Shown here piece after piece: positions 33,222 through 42,449 of a DNA stretch of 64,000 bases. The number at the start of each line of letters is the position of its first letter. Positions within the stretch are counted from its first letter, which is position 1. This stretch comes from Flavobacterium sedimenticola (GTDB taxonomy: Bacteria > Bacteroidota > Bacteroidia > Flavobacteriales > Flavobacteriaceae), in NCBI RefSeq assembly GCF_030053345.1, contig NZ_JASGBP010000001.1, positions 885,650 through 949,649 on the forward strand, written 5' to 3'. A program made the position numbers and the translations under genes. The notes beneath the pieces are model-generated. The model had not been told where the DNA came from. It searched no databases and was given only the letters and a program-made list of their open reading frames with translations.

Positions 33222-34489
33222 TGAATGTACATCTAACTTTTAACTCGCAACCCGCAACCCGCAACCGGCAACTCTCTATCACCGGTTCCAAATCAGAAAC
33301 CAATCGTTTGTTGTTGTTGCAAGCATTGTATCCGAATCTCAAACTAGAAAACACGTCCAACTCCGATGACTCGGAAGTGATGTCGAAAGCATTACAAAAC
33401 GCGCAACCCTTAACACTTAACCCGCAACTTGTGGACGTTCACCACGCCGGCACTGCCATGCGATTCTTAACGGCTTATTTCGCCATGCAAGAAGGAAAAG
33501 AAGTGGTGCTCACCGGTTCTGCCCGAATGAAAGAACGACCGATTCAAATTCTGGTGGATGCTTTGCGTCAACTCGGAGCCGAAATCCGCTACGAAGAAAA
33601 AGAAGGGTTTCCGCCATTGAGAATCAAAGGAAAAAAAATATCAAAATCCAAGGTGTCTTTGCCGGCCGATGTCAGCAGTCAGTATATTTCAGCATTGTTG
33701 CTCATCGCCCCAAAATTAGAACACGGTATCGAACTAACCTTAGAAGGCAAAATCACCTCCGTTCCCTACATTCAAATGACGCTGGGGTTACTCAATGAAA
33801 TCGGAGTTAAAACTTCTTTTACAAGAAATACGATTAAAGTTAACCCGCAACCCGCAACCCGCAACCCGCAAACTATCACGGTAGAATCCGACTGGTCATC
33901 GGCTTCTTATTGGTATTCGATTATTGCCCTGTCCGAAATCGGAACCCAAATCACGTTGTCGAGTTACAAAAAAAACAGTCTGCAAGGCGATAGCGCTTTG
34001 GTACAGATTTACAAAGATTTCGGTGTGGAAACCATTTTTGAGAACAATAGTATTTTATTACGCAAAAGTAGCAACCCACAACCCACAACCCACAACCTAC
34101 AACTTAACAATTCCCCAGACATCGCCCAAACCATAGCGGTCACTTGTTTCGGTCTCGGTCTCGGGTGTCGTTTAACCGGATTGCATACGCTTAAAATCAA
34201 AGAAACGGATCGGTTGGAAGCTTTGAAAAATGAATTAACAAAGCTTGGAGCAGTGATTTCGGTAACCAACGACAGTTTGATATTAGAATCCTATTCCCCT
34301 CCGCTGGAGGGGAGCCCAAAGGGCGGGGTGGCTATTAAAACCTATCAAGACCACCGTATGGCCATGGCTTTTGCCCCTTTAGCCCTGAAAGTTCCCATCG
34401 TTATCGAAGAAGCCGAAGTGGTTTCTAAATCGTATCCGACTTACTGGGACGATTTGAAATCGATTGGCTTTACCGTTTCTGAATTGTAA
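33221..34489 (+). CDS. aroA: 3-phosphoshikimate 1-carboxyvinyltransferase (EPSP synthase) with repeat-derived insertions
   Basis: 422 residues. Core motifs are intact: SKSETNRLLLLQAL, HHAGTAMRFLTAYFA, ITSVPYIQMTLGLL, IKETDRLEALKNELTKLGA and YQDHRMAMAFAPLAL, so the enzyme is probably active in the shikimate pathway. Four segments are translated heptamer repeats: residues about 7-16 (NSQPATRNRQ), 60-71 (NAQPLTLNPQLV), 207-217 ([10 protein letters not shown]) and 284-296 (NPQPTTHNLQL). A fifth, about 358-371 (SPPLEGSPKGGVA), comes from a different GC-rich palindrome. All lie between core blocks, in positions expected to be surface loops. Overlaps the SMR stop codon. Confidence 0.95.
   Translation: MNVHLTFNSQPATRNRQLSITGSKSETNRLLLLQALYPNLKLENTSNSDDSEVMSKALQNAQPLTLNPQLVDVHHAGTAMRFLTAYFAMQEGKEVVLTGSARMKERPIQILVDALRQLGAEIRYEEKEGFPPLRIKGKKISKSKVSLPADVSSQYISALLLIAPKLEHGIELTLEGKITSVPYIQMTLGLLNEIGVKTSFTRNTIKVNPQPATRNPQTITVESDWSSASYWYSIIALSEIGTQITLSSYKKNSLQGDSALVQIYKDFGVETIFENNSILLRKSSNPQPTTHNLQLNNSPDIAQTIAVTCFGLGLGCRLTGLHTLKIKETDRLEALKNELTKLGAVISVTNDSLILESYSPPLEGSPKGGVAIKTYQDHRMAMAFAPLALKVPIVIEEAEVVSKSYPTYWDDLKSIGFTVSEL
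33241..33274 (+). repeat. In-frame heptamer repeat 1 in aroA
   Basis: Four to five copies of CCGCAAC / TCGCAAC / CGGCAAC directly after the start region. Confidence 0.8.
33400..33430 (+). repeat. In-frame heptamer repeat 2 in aroA (degenerate)
   Basis: Diverged units CGCAACC, TTAACAC, TTAACCC, GCAACTT; the weakest of the four. Confidence 0.55.
33842..33872 (+). repeat. In-frame heptamer repeat 3 in aroA
   Basis: Four near-identical copies of AACCCGC; the cleanest array in the gene. Confidence 0.85.
34072..34105 (+). repeat. In-frame heptamer repeat 4 in aroA
   Basis: Copies of AACCCAC, a variant unit with one base changed relative to repeat 3, suggesting independent expansion. Confidence 0.8.
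34294..34333 (+). repeat. GC-rich palindromic insert in aroA
   Basis: CCCCTCCGCTGGAGGGG palindrome followed by AGCCCAAAGGGCGGGGTGGC. Base composition differs sharply from the flanks. Confidence 0.65.
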
Positions 34490-34491
34490 AA

Positions 34492-34532
34492 TAGCCTCAA
34501 AGCCTCAGAACCTGAGCGGCCTCAGCCCCTTA
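34492..34532 (+). repeat. AGCCTCA heptamer repeat after aroA
   Basis: About five degenerate units of AGCCTCA / GGCCTCA; a different heptamer from the one inside aroA. Confidence 0.5.
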
Positions 34533-34566
34533 GTTCCTTAATTATCAAAAATAAACCACAAAACAC

Positions 34567-34598
34567 TTGACAACGCCTGTTTCGCAATAGTATATTTG
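34567..34598 (+). promoter_or_regulatory. queA promoter
   Basis: TTG (34567-34569), 21-base spacer, TATATTTG (34591-34598). Predicted start near 34604, leaving a 5' UTR of about 70 bases in which no riboswitch was recognised. Confidence 0.7.
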
Positions 34599-34672
34599 CA
34601 GCCGTTTGTAATTAAATCCCCAACGCATCCGCCGAGGGCATAATCGGACATCTTAACTATAACTCTTTTTAA

Positions 34673-35722
34673 ATGAAATTATCTCATTTTAATTTTAATC
34701 TTCCGGCCGAATTGTTAGCCGAATTTCCGGCAGAAAACAGAGACGAATCCCGCTTGATGGTGGTGAATCGTAAAACCAAAACCATCGAACACAAATTATT
34801 CAAAGACATCATTGATTATTTCGACGATGGCGATGTGATGATTCTCAACAATACTAAAGTGTTTCCGGCGCGTATGTACGGAAACAAAGAAAAAACCGGT
34901 GCCCGCATCGAGGTGTTTTTGTTGCGCGAATTAAATGCGGAACAACGCCTTTGGGATGTGTTGGTCGACCCGGCGCGTAAAATCCGTATCGGAAACAAAT
35001 TGTACTTTGGCGACGACGATTCGTTAGTGGCTGAGGTAATTGATAATACCACGTCTCGCGGAAGAACGCTTCGTTTTCTGTACGACGGTTCGTACTCTGA
35101 ATTCCGTAGAAAATTAACCGAATTGGGTGAAACCCCAATCCCGAAATACATCAACCGCGACGTGACCGAAGAAGATGCCGAGCGCTACCAAACCATCTAC
35201 GCCAAAGAAGAAGGTGCTGTGGCAGCGCCAACTGCCGGATTGCACTTTTCCAAGCATTTGTTAAAACGCTTGGAAATCAAAGGTATCAACTTTGCCGAAA
35301 TCACCTTACACGTTGGATTGGGAACCTTCAATCCGGTGGAAGTGGAAGATTTATCCAAACATAAAATGGATTCCGAAGAATTATTCATCTCGCAACAAGC
35401 GTGTGATATTGTGAACAAAGCTAAAGAGAATAAGCGCAAGATTTGTTGTATCGGAACGACTTCTATGCGGGCCATCGAAAGTTCGGTATCGTCCAACAAA
35501 ACCTTAAATCCGTATGTGGGATGGACCAACAAATTCATCTTCCCGCCTTATGATTTCAGCATCGCCGATTGTATGGTAACCAATTTCCACACGCCAAAAT
35601 CGACCTTGTTGATGATGATTTCGGCCTTCTGTGGGCACGACCTTATGAAAAAAGCCTACGAAGAAGCCATCAAAGAAAAATACCGCTTTTATTCCTACGG
35701 CGACGCCATGTTGATTCTGTAA
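34673..35722 (+). CDS. queA: S-adenosylmethionine:tRNA ribosyltransferase-isomerase
   Basis: 349 residues. Transfers the ribosyl part of SAM to 7-aminomethyl-7-deazaguanine in tRNA, giving epoxyqueuosine. Features: [21 protein letters not shown] N-terminus (here [17 protein letters not shown]), [41 protein letters not shown], and [17 protein letters not shown] near the end. Full length. queE, an earlier enzyme of the same pathway, is 20 kb away in the window. Confidence 0.97.
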   Translation: MKLSHFNFNLPAELLAEFPAENRDESRLMVVNRKTKTIEHKLFKDIIDYFDDGDVMILNNTKVFPARMYGNKEKTGARIEVFLLRELNAEQRLWDVLVDPARKIRIGNKLYFGDDDSLVAEVIDNTTSRGRTLRFLYDGSYSEFRRKLTELGETPIPKYINRDVTEEDAERYQTIYAKEEGAVAAPTAGLHFSKHLLKRLEIKGINFAEITLHVGLGTFNPVEVEDLSKHKMDSEELFISQQACDIVNKAKENKRKICCIGTTSMRAIESSVSSNKTLNPYVGWTNKFIFPPYDFSIADCMVTNFHTPKSTLLMMISAFCGHDLMKKAYEEAIKEKYRFYSYGDAMLIL

Positions 35723-35745
35723 TTAAAAAAAGTGTCTATTATCAT

Positions 35746-35779
35746 AAATCCCGTCCGGTAAGGCGGGATTTTTTTTTGG
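35746..35779 (+). terminator. queA terminator
   Basis: AAATCCCG at 35746-35753 pairs with CGGGATTT after a 10-base loop, followed by a run of about nine T. Confidence 0.85.
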
Positions 35780-35780
35780 G

Positions 35781-35870
35781 GGAAGCCATTTCCCGCTTTC
35801 CGCTACAATCTTTTTGGCTTTCAGAAAATGAAAAGCCAAAAAGGATTTCCACTCTAATCGGGGCTAGGGC
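35781..35870 (+). repeat. Dispersed palindromic element, copy E
   Basis: GGAAGCC, TTCCCGCTTTCCGC, central hairpin TTTTTGGCTT / AAGCCAAAAA (35811-35820 with 35833-35842), then AAGGATTTCCACT and ATCGGGGCTAG. The best-preserved copy and a good type sequence. Confidence 0.8.
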
Positions 35871-35951
35871 AATCTGCGCAATAAACTTTTCCCTTTTTCC
35901 TTTTTTCTTTTCGCTTTTTTTTACTTTTACGCCTTCTAAACACAACCCAAC

Positions 35952-37238
35952 ATGACGTTTCAAAACACCCGTGAATTCGCCCAACAGTTAGACGCCCAAG
36001 ACGCGCTTAAACACTACCGCGATGAGTTTATTTTTCCGCAGCACCACGGTAAAAATGTAGTGTACTTCACCGGAAATTCCCTTGGCTTACAACCCAAACG
36101 CACCAAGCAATATGTCGATGACGTGATGAACGATTGGGCCAATCTTGCCGTAGAAGGCCATTTCTATGCCGATAAACCTTGGTGGGATTACCACGAGCGT
36201 TTTGCCCAACCGTTAAGCCAAATTGTAGGGGCCAAACCTTCGGAAATCACGGTAATGAACACGCTTACCATCAACTTACATCTGCTGATGGTGTCCTTTT
36301 ACCGCCCGAACGGGAAACGATACAAAATCATCTGCGAAGAAAAAGCTTTTCCGTCCGATCAATACATGTTCCAAAGTCAGGTAGCGTTTCACGGTTACCA
36401 ACCCGAAGAGGCTATCGTAGAAATCAAACGCCGCGAGGGCGAACACAATATTCGTTTAGAAGATATTATTGCCAAAATTAATGAAGTCGGAGACGAATTG
36501 GCCTTGGTGTTATTTGGTGGCGTTAATTATTATACCGGTCAGGTGTTCAACATGAAAGCCATCACCGAAGCCGGTCATCAAGTCGGCGCCATCGTAGGAT
36601 TCGATTTGGCGCATGCCGCCGGAAACATCGCCTTACACTTGCACGATTGGAGCGTCGATTTTGCGGCGTGGTGCAGTTACAAATACATGAACTCCGGACC
36701 CGGAAATGCCTCGGGTTGTTTCGTACACGAGAAGCATCATAACGTCAATTTACCGCGTTTTGCCGGTTGGTGGGGACACAACAAAGAGCGACGTTTCAAA
36801 ATGGAACCGCAGTTCGATCCGGTTCATGGCGCCGACGGTTGGCAAGTGAGTAACTTACCCATTTTGTCCTTAGCACCGTATTTGGCATCCGCCGAAATGT
36901 TTGCGGAAGTCGGCATGGAAAAACTAATTCAAAAACGCAATCAATTAACGGCCTACTTAGAATTCATTTTACACGAAATCGACGCCGAATTAGATGGCGC
37001 CGAATTTGAAATTATTACACCGACCAATCAAGAAGAGCGCGCGTGCCAGCTCTCCGTTTTCTTACACGGTCAAGGCCGAAGCTTATTCGATTATTTAATG
37101 CAAAACGGGGTCATTACTGATTGGCGCGAACCGAATGTAATTCGCTTAGCTCCGGCACCATTTTACTGCTCGTATGAAGACATGTACGAGTTCGGACAGA
37201 TTTTAAAACAAGGAATACTCACACTAAACAATAAATAA
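35952..37238 (+). CDS. kynU: Kynureninase
   Basis: 428 residues. PLP enzyme cleaving kynurenine or 3-hydroxykynurenine to (hydroxy)anthranilate and alanine. YFTGNSLGLQPK near the N-terminus, PWWDYHERF, GFDLAHAAGN with the PLP-ring Asp, and the Schiff-base Lys in WCSYKYMNSGPG (about residue 244). C-terminal DWREPNVIRLAPAPFYCSYEDM is typical. With kmo 7 kb downstream it points to the oxidative tryptophan degradation route; haaO and tdo are not in the window. Confidence 0.96.
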   Translation: MTFQNTREFAQQLDAQDALKHYRDEFIFPQHHGKNVVYFTGNSLGLQPKRTKQYVDDVMNDWANLAVEGHFYADKPWWDYHERFAQPLSQIVGAKPSEITVMNTLTINLHLLMVSFYRPNGKRYKIICEEKAFPSDQYMFQSQVAFHGYQPEEAIVEIKRREGEHNIRLEDIIAKINEVGDELALVLFGGVNYYTGQVFNMKAITEAGHQVGAIVGFDLAHAAGNIALHLHDWSVDFAAWCSYKYMNSGPGNASGCFVHEKHHNVNLPRFAGWWGHNKERRFKMEPQFDPVHGADGWQVSNLPILSLAPYLASAEMFAEVGMEKLIQKRNQLTAYLEFILHEIDAELDGAEFEIITPTNQEERACQLSVFLHGQGRSLFDYLMQNGVITDWREPNVIRLAPAPFYCSYEDMYEFGQILKQGILTLNNK

Positions 37239-37255
37239 AAGGAATATTTAATGAT

Positions 37256-37330
37256 TGTCATTCCGACAAAGGAGGAATCACATAACATTCATAACAACAA
37301 TTATGTGATTTCTCGTTCCTCGAAATGACA
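37256..37330 (+). repeat. Long imperfect palindrome TGTCATTCCGACAAAGGAGG
   Basis: Left arm 37256-37285 and right arm 37301-37330 are imperfect inverted copies (TGTCATT...CACATAA against TTATGTG...AATGACA), loop 15 bases. It fills the kynU-arginase spacer. Distinct from the eight-copy family. Confidence 0.65.
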
Positions 37331-37344
37331 AAAAGCAATCAAAC

Positions 37345-38433
37345 ATGACTAAACAGCAAATCATAGCCAATTTCGATCCTTCGCAACCCGGTTTAGCCGA
37401 CGCTACCGTTTTTGGTTTACCCTTTTCGGCCGAACAAAGTGACATCATTGTAATTCCTGTGCCTTGGGAAGTGACTGTAAGCTACGGTGCCGGTGCTTCG
37501 GAAGGTCCGGATGCCGTATTAGACGCTTCTTTTCAAGTCGATTTAAACCACCAAGATTTTCCTGAATTGTGGAAATTAGGGATTTATCTTGATGAAGCAC
37601 CGGCGCATTGGGCAACCAATTCCGAGAAATACAAAGACTTAGCACAACCCATCATTGAGTTGCTAGAAAGCGGGGAAGCCGTAGAAAATTATCCGGCCTT
37701 ACAAGCCGATTTGGATAAAATCAACAAAGTATGTCGCGAGTTGCACACCGAAGTTAAAGACCGCGTACTACACTGGATGCAACAAGGCAAAAAAGTTGTG
37801 CTTTTGGGCGGCGATCATTCTACGCCGCTGGGCTATTATGAAGCTTTGGCCTCGGTTCACGATAATTTCGGAATCCTGCATTTGGATGCGCACATGGATT
37901 TAAGAATCGCTTACGAAGGATTTACGTATTCGCACGCTTCTATTATGTACAATGCGTTGCAAATTCCGCAGATTTCTAAATTGGTGCAAGTAGGGATTCG
38001 CGATTTCTGTGAACAAGAAGTGGAAGTAGTACAAAAAGCCAATGGTCGTGTGTTGGTGAATACGGATGCCGATTTAAAAAGGGAAACGTTTGAGGGCAAA
38101 ACCTGGGCAGAACAATGCGAAGCCATTATCGCTTCCTTGCCGCAAAAGGTTTGCATCAGTTTCGATATCGATGGGATGTATCCGTGGTATTGTCCGAATA
38201 CAGGAACACCGGTGCCCGGCGGATTTTCATTTGAACAAGCCACGTATTTGTTCAATGCATTAGCCGAAAGCGGTAAAGAAATTATTGGCTTCGATTTAGT
38301 GGAAGTGGCTCCCGGCGAAACCGACGATTGGGACGGCAATGTAGGCGCCCGAATGCTGTTTCACATGTGTGGGGTTTTAGCTAAAAATAACGGACTCCAC
38401 GTAGGTCAGAGAATCAACTTCCAAAGAAAATAA
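37345..38433 (+). CDS. Arginase/agmatinase family ureohydrolase
   Basis: 362 residues with all metal-ligand motifs of the ureohydrolase fold: VLLGGDHSTPLG, ILHLDAHMDLR, and ISFDIDGMYPWYCPNTGTPVPGG. The Trp-Tyr-Cys-Pro variation after DIDG and the extra length (family about 300) mark a Bacteroidetes subgroup whose substrate I cannot decide between arginine, agmatine, formimidoylglutamate or another guanidine compound. It follows kynU after a palindromic spacer and has its own terminator. Confidence 0.88.
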   Translation: MTKQQIIANFDPSQPGLADATVFGLPFSAEQSDIIVIPVPWEVTVSYGAGASEGPDAVLDASFQVDLNHQDFPELWKLGIYLDEAPAHWATNSEKYKDLAQPIIELLESGEAVENYPALQADLDKINKVCRELHTEVKDRVLHWMQQGKKVVLLGGDHSTPLGYYEALASVHDNFGILHLDAHMDLRIAYEGFTYSHASIMYNALQIPQISKLVQVGIRDFCEQEVEVVQKANGRVLVNTDADLKRETFEGKTWAEQCEAIIASLPQKVCISFDIDGMYPWYCPNTGTPVPGGFSFEQATYLFNALAESGKEIIGFDLVEVAPGETDDWDGNVGARMLFHMCGVLAKNNGLHVGQRINFQRK

Positions 38434-38450
38434 CACTCTTATATGTATCG

Positions 38451-38480
38451 CAAACCCTTTCCTCAAGAAAGGGTTTTTTA
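38451..38480 (+). terminator. Terminator after the ureohydrolase gene
   Basis: CAAACCCTTTC pairs with GAAAGGGTTT across a short loop, then TTTT. Confidence 0.85.
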
Positions 38481-38505
38481 TTGTTCTATGCGAACTCGAA
38501 ATGCT

Positions 38506-38513
38506 TATATTTG
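38506..38513 (+). promoter_or_regulatory. -7 element of the penicillin acylase gene
   Basis: TATATTTG 19 bases before ATG 38533. It lies downstream of an in-frame ATG at 38443 and so excludes that earlier start. Confidence 0.6.
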
Positions 38514-38532
38514 GGTAATCAATCTCTTTTCC

Positions 38533-40920
38533 ATGAAACGCACCAAGAAAATTCTACAGTGGCTTTTAGTGATTATCCTTTTGGTTGTCATCCTCGGCAC
38601 CGCTTATTTGCAATTCACCAAGCCAAATTACGAAGGCGAATACCAACTCCAACATTTAGAAAAAGAAACGACCGTTTTTTATGACGACTATGGTGTGCCA
38701 CACATTTATGCCGACAACCAGAAAGATGCGATGACCACGTTGGGTTATGTTCATGCTCAGGATCGCTTGTGGCAAATGGAACTTATGCGTCGCATCGCAC
38801 CGGGACGATTGGCAGAAATTTTCGGAACCCCGGCGTTGAAAACCGATCAGTTTTTTGCGGGTATCGGAATCGATGAGAATTCGGCTAAAGCCGTAAAACA
38901 GTTGGACAAAAAATCGCCGACGTATATTTTGGCGCAAGCCTATTTAGACGGCATCAATCAGTATATCGATAACGGCACCACTCCGGTGGAAATTCAACTG
39001 TTAGGCATAAAACAAGAAAAGTTTACCTTAAAAGACGTGTACAATATTCTCGGTTTTATGTCGTTTAGTTTTGCGATGGCTCAAAAAACCGATCCGCTTC
39101 TTACGGATATTCGAGACCGTTTTGGAATGGCGTATTTAAAAGATTTTGGTATCAACGGCGAATTGGGAATCCAACAGTTACAATCTCACCAAGGGAAATA
39201 CAAAGAATACAGCGAAATCTCCAAATCGGTGGCCGCTTTGTTGGAAAGTTCACCGGTTCCCGCTTTTATCGGGAGTAACAGTTGGGTGATTGGTGCTGAA
39301 AAAACCAAAAACGGCAAAGTGATTTTGGCCAACGATCCGCACATCATGTACGCCCAACCCGGAACTTGGTACGAAGCCCATATCGTTTGCCCCGATTATG
39401 AAATGTACGGCTACTACATCGCCGGAACACCGTTTCCGCTTTTGGGACACAACCGTGATTATGCCTACGGTTTAACCATGTTTGAAAACGACGATGTGGA
39501 TTTCTTTGCCGAAGAAGAAAATCCGAACAATCCGAAACAATACCAAACGCCGGATGGTTATAAAAATTATACGTACCAACAAAAAATCATCAAAGTCAAA
39601 GACAGTACTGAGGTCAAGTTGAATGTAAAAACGAGTCAGCACGGACCCATAGTCAACGGTTTGTTGGACGGTTTGCAAAGCGATACATCGGTGGCCATGT
39701 CGTGGATTTACACCCAACAAAAGAACCGCATTTTAGAAGCGGTTTACGCCTTGTCGCATTCGGAGAATTTAGCACATTTTCACAAGAGTATCGAATGGAT
39801 TCACGCACCCGGACTCAATGTCATGTACGGCGACGCCAAAGGGAATATCGCTTGGATTACTTCGGGGAAACTCTATAAATTACCCAAAACCGTTAATGGT
39901 AATTTCATCTTAAATGGCGCTAACGGAACTGACGACCAAAAAGAATGGTTGCCGTTTGCTCAAAATCCGCAGGCGATAAATCCGCCTTGGCATTATGTGT
40001 ACAGTTCGAATAACCAACCCGCGGCCATCAACGGCTATTTGTACCCGGGTTATTATTTGCCGAAAGACCGAGCCATGCGAATCGATGGTTTGTTAAAAGC
40101 CAAAAACGATTGGACCAAAGAAGACGTTTCAAAAATGATAGTCGATAATACGTCGGCAACGGCAGAAACCATTGTAACGCAAATGACTCAACCGTTGCAA
40201 ACCAATGATTTCACAAGCAATGAAAAACAAGCGTTATCGGTGTTGCAATCGTGGAAAGCCACTCACGAATTGAAGGACATCGCACCAACGATTTACAACA
40301 AATGGTTTTATTTTTATTTGAAAGCGACTTTGGAAGACGAGTTCGGAGAAGAAAATTTCAAGCTATTACTCAGTACACATATCGTCAAACAACTCCTAGA
40401 GAACCAAACCGCAAATGCCGCTTCGCCGTGGTGGGACAATGTTACGACCAAGGATAAAAAGGAAACCCAATCGGAAATACTTACGAAGTCTTTCAAACAA
40501 GCGGTGGCTTCCTTAGAAACCCAATTGGGTACTGATGTTTCGCAATGGCAATGGCGCAAAGTACACCAAGTCACCTTCCAACATCCGATAGGGAAAGTGA
40601 AATTGTTCAGCGGCTTTTTTAATGTAGGTCCGTTCCCGATTTCGGGCACGAATGAAGTCATCAATAACCAATTGTTTATCTACACCGATGAGGCTGTAAT
40701 TCCGGTGAAAGGCGGACCGTCAACACGAAGAATTATCGATTTCTCGGATATCGAAAACAGTTGGAGTGTGTTGCCGACGGGACAAAGCGGCAATCCGATG
40801 AGTAAGCATTACAGCGACCAATCGGAACTGTTTGTCAATGGGAAATTCAGAAAAATGAAGTTAAACAAGAAAGAAATTGAATCGGCTTCCACTAAAGTAG
40901 TGTTTCAACCGGCTCGTTAA
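38533..40920 (+). CDS. Penicillin acylase family protein
   Basis: 795 residues from MKRTKKILQW. An N-terminal hydrophobic segment (about 7-25) exports or anchors it. Members are Ntn hydrolases made as one chain and cut into two subunits; the new N-terminal Ser is the nucleophile, here the Ser of GSNSWVIG (about residue 245). DRLWQMELMRRIAPGRLAEIFG in the alpha part and NDPHIMYAQPG after the nucleophile are conserved. The natural substrate is unknown (acyl-homoserine lactones, lipopeptides and beta-lactams are all cleaved in the family). Its stop overlaps the stop of the convergent photolyase gene by 4 bases. Confidence 0.9.
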   Translation: MKRTKKILQWLLVIILLVVILGTAYLQFTKPNYEGEYQLQHLEKETTVFYDDYGVPHIYADNQKDAMTTLGYVHAQDRLWQMELMRRIAPGRLAEIFGTPALKTDQFFAGIGIDENSAKAVKQLDKKSPTYILAQAYLDGINQYIDNGTTPVEIQLLGIKQEKFTLKDVYNILGFMSFSFAMAQKTDPLLTDIRDRFGMAYLKDFGINGELGIQQLQSHQGKYKEYSEISKSVAALLESSPVPAFIGSNSWVIGAEKTKNGKVILANDPHIMYAQPGTWYEAHIVCPDYEMYGYYIAGTPFPLLGHNRDYAYGLTMFENDDVDFFAEEENPNNPKQYQTPDGYKNYTYQQKIIKVKDSTEVKLNVKTSQHGPIVNGLLDGLQSDTSVAMSWIYTQQKNRILEAVYALSHSENLAHFHKSIEWIHAPGLNVMYGDAKGNIAWITSGKLYKLPKTVNGNFILNGANGTDDQKEWLPFAQNPQAINPPWHYVYSSNNQPAAINGYLYPGYYLPKDRAMRIDGLLKAKNDWTKEDVSKMIVDNTSATAETIVTQMTQPLQTNDFTSNEKQALSVLQSWKATHELKDIAPTIYNKWFYFYLKATLEDEFGEENFKLLLSTHIVKQLLENQTANAASPWWDNVTTKDKKETQSEILTKSFKQAVASLETQLGTDVSQWQWRKVHQVTFQHPIGKVKLFSGFFNVGPFPISGTNEVINNQLFIYTDEAVIPVKGGPSTRRIIDFSDIENSWSVLPTGQSGNPMSKHYSDQSELFVNGKFRKMKLNKKEIESASTKVVFQPAR

Positions 40921-42449
40921 AAGGCATCCGGGTTTTCAATGATTTGAGCGGCGCGTTGTTTGTGTCGGAACAATTCTTCGGGTTTCATTTTTTGCAGCAA
41001 ACGCAACATCATTGCCATGCGTTGGTTGTTTTGGAAATGTGATTTTTTGTCGTCTAAAAAGTTCCAATACAAACTGTTGAACGGACAGGCGTTGTCGCCG
41101 AATTTGTCTTTCACCTTATAATGACAGGAGTCGCAGTAATTGCTCATTTTTTGGATGTAACTCCCCGAGGACACATAGGGTTTAGTAGCCAAAATGCCGC
41201 CATCGGCGTACTGACTCATTCCTCGTGTGTTGGGTAATTCTACCCATTCAATCGCATCGATGTACACGCCGAGATACCAAGCGTCAACCGCATCCGGATG
41301 ACGTTGGGTGAGTAGTGAAAAATTCCCAATTATCATCAAACGTTGGATGTGATGCGCATAAGCGTCGTTCAAACTCTGACGCAAAGCATGATGCATACAA
41401 TTCATTTTGGTTTCTCCGGTCCAATACATTTCAGGTAAAGGTTCTGGATTTTCCAAGGCATTCATTTGAGCATATTGTGGCATTTCTTTCCAGTAAATCC
41501 CACGCACAAACTCACGCCAACCCAAAATTTGACGCACAAAACCTTCAACTTGTGCCAAAGTTATGGTTTCTTGATTTTGGTAAAAATGCTGTACCACCGC
41601 ATCGATGACTTCTCTAGGAGAAAGCATTTTGGAGTTCATGGCAAAGGACAAACGCGAGTGAAACAAATGCGGCTCGGCGGTGTGCATCGCATCTTCATAC
41701 GTACCGAAATGTGGCAATAACTCATGACAGAAGTATTGTAGTTGTTCCAAGCATTCGGCTCTTGAAGTCGGCCAACCGAAATCATCTGGGTCAATGTGGC
41801 CAAAAGTAATGACACCGGCATTTTCAATTTCGGCTACCAACTCGGCTACTTTTTTAGAAAAGGTTTTTGCTTTCGGAACCGGTACTTCGCCTTTGTATTT
41901 CTTGCGGTTGTCGTGGTCAAAATTCCATTGGTTGCCCAATGGTTGCTCGCCTACCATCAGCACTCGGTGCTTTTTACGCATCATGCGGTAGAAGCTTTCC
42001 ATGAGCAATTGTTTTTTGCCTTGGAAAAACCGATTCAGTTCGGTTCTGTCGGTATAAAAATGTTCCGTGTCACATGCTGTTGAAGAGATTCCTATAGTTT
42101 GACAAATTCTTTTTAATTGTTCGTCCAAACGGTATTCATCGGGAAGTTGGTACTCAAAATGGGTGATGCCATGCGTTGCAATTTCGCGTTGAATTAATGT
42201 TTCAAAATCGTGCAGATTATCCTTGTCTGAGATTTTATAATAGCGAACCTGATGTCCGTTTTGCTGCAGGTTTTCTGCAAAATTTTGCATGGCCAAAAAG
42301 AAGGCCGCAACTTTTTGAATATGGTGTCTCACATAATCCGTTTCTTGTCGCACCTCGGCCATCAAATAGTAAACGGTATTGTCTTTTTGTTGGAACCAAG
42401 AATGTTGCAGGTTCAGTTGGTCGCCTAAAATCAGTCGGAGTACTTTCAT
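40917..42449 (-). CDS. Fe-S cluster photolyase / cryptochrome-related protein
   Basis: 510 residues of the PhrB-type (FeS-BCP) family, which repairs (6-4) photoproducts. N-terminal LRLILGDQLNLQHSWF and YLMAEVRQETDYVRHH. The C-terminal FAD domain includes WREFVRGIYW. Cluster cysteines: CMHHALRQ, then CDSCHYK and NACPFNSLYWNFL near the end, four Cys in all. Last gene of a four-gene minus-strand operon; its ATG directly follows the Cry-DASH stop. Confidence 0.93.
   Translation of the reverse strand: MKVLRLILGDQLNLQHSWFQQKDNTVYYLMAEVRQETDYVRHHIQKVAAFFLAMQNFAENLQQNGHQVRYYKISDKDNLHDFETLIQREIATHGITHFEYQLPDEYRLDEQLKRICQTIGISSTACDTEHFYTDRTELNRFFQGKKQLLMESFYRMMRKKHRVLMVGEQPLGNQWNFDHDNRKKYKGEVPVPKAKTFSKKVAELVAEIENAGVITFGHIDPDDFGWPTSRAECLEQLQYFCHELLPHFGTYEDAMHTAEPHLFHSRLSFAMNSKMLSPREVIDAVVQHFYQNQETITLAQVEGFVRQILGWREFVRGIYWKEMPQYAQMNALENPEPLPEMYWTGETKMNCMHHALRQSLNDAYAHHIQRLMIIGNFSLLTQRHPDAVDAWYLGVYIDAIEWVELPNTRGMSQYADGGILATKPYVSSGSYIQKMSNYCDSCHYKVKDKFGDNACPFNSLYWNFLDDKKSHFQNNQRMAMMLRLLQKMKPEELFRHKQRAAQIIENPDAF

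Noticed and set aside
33842..33872. Heptamer arrays considered as CRISPR or as a replication iteron array
   Set aside because: Units are only 7 bases with no spacers, occur at many places and inside coding frames, and no cas or replication gene is near.
34599..34672. A preQ1-type riboswitch before queA
   Set aside because: The 70-base leader was read for preQ1-I/II features; no C-rich loop with an A-rich tail pairing was found.
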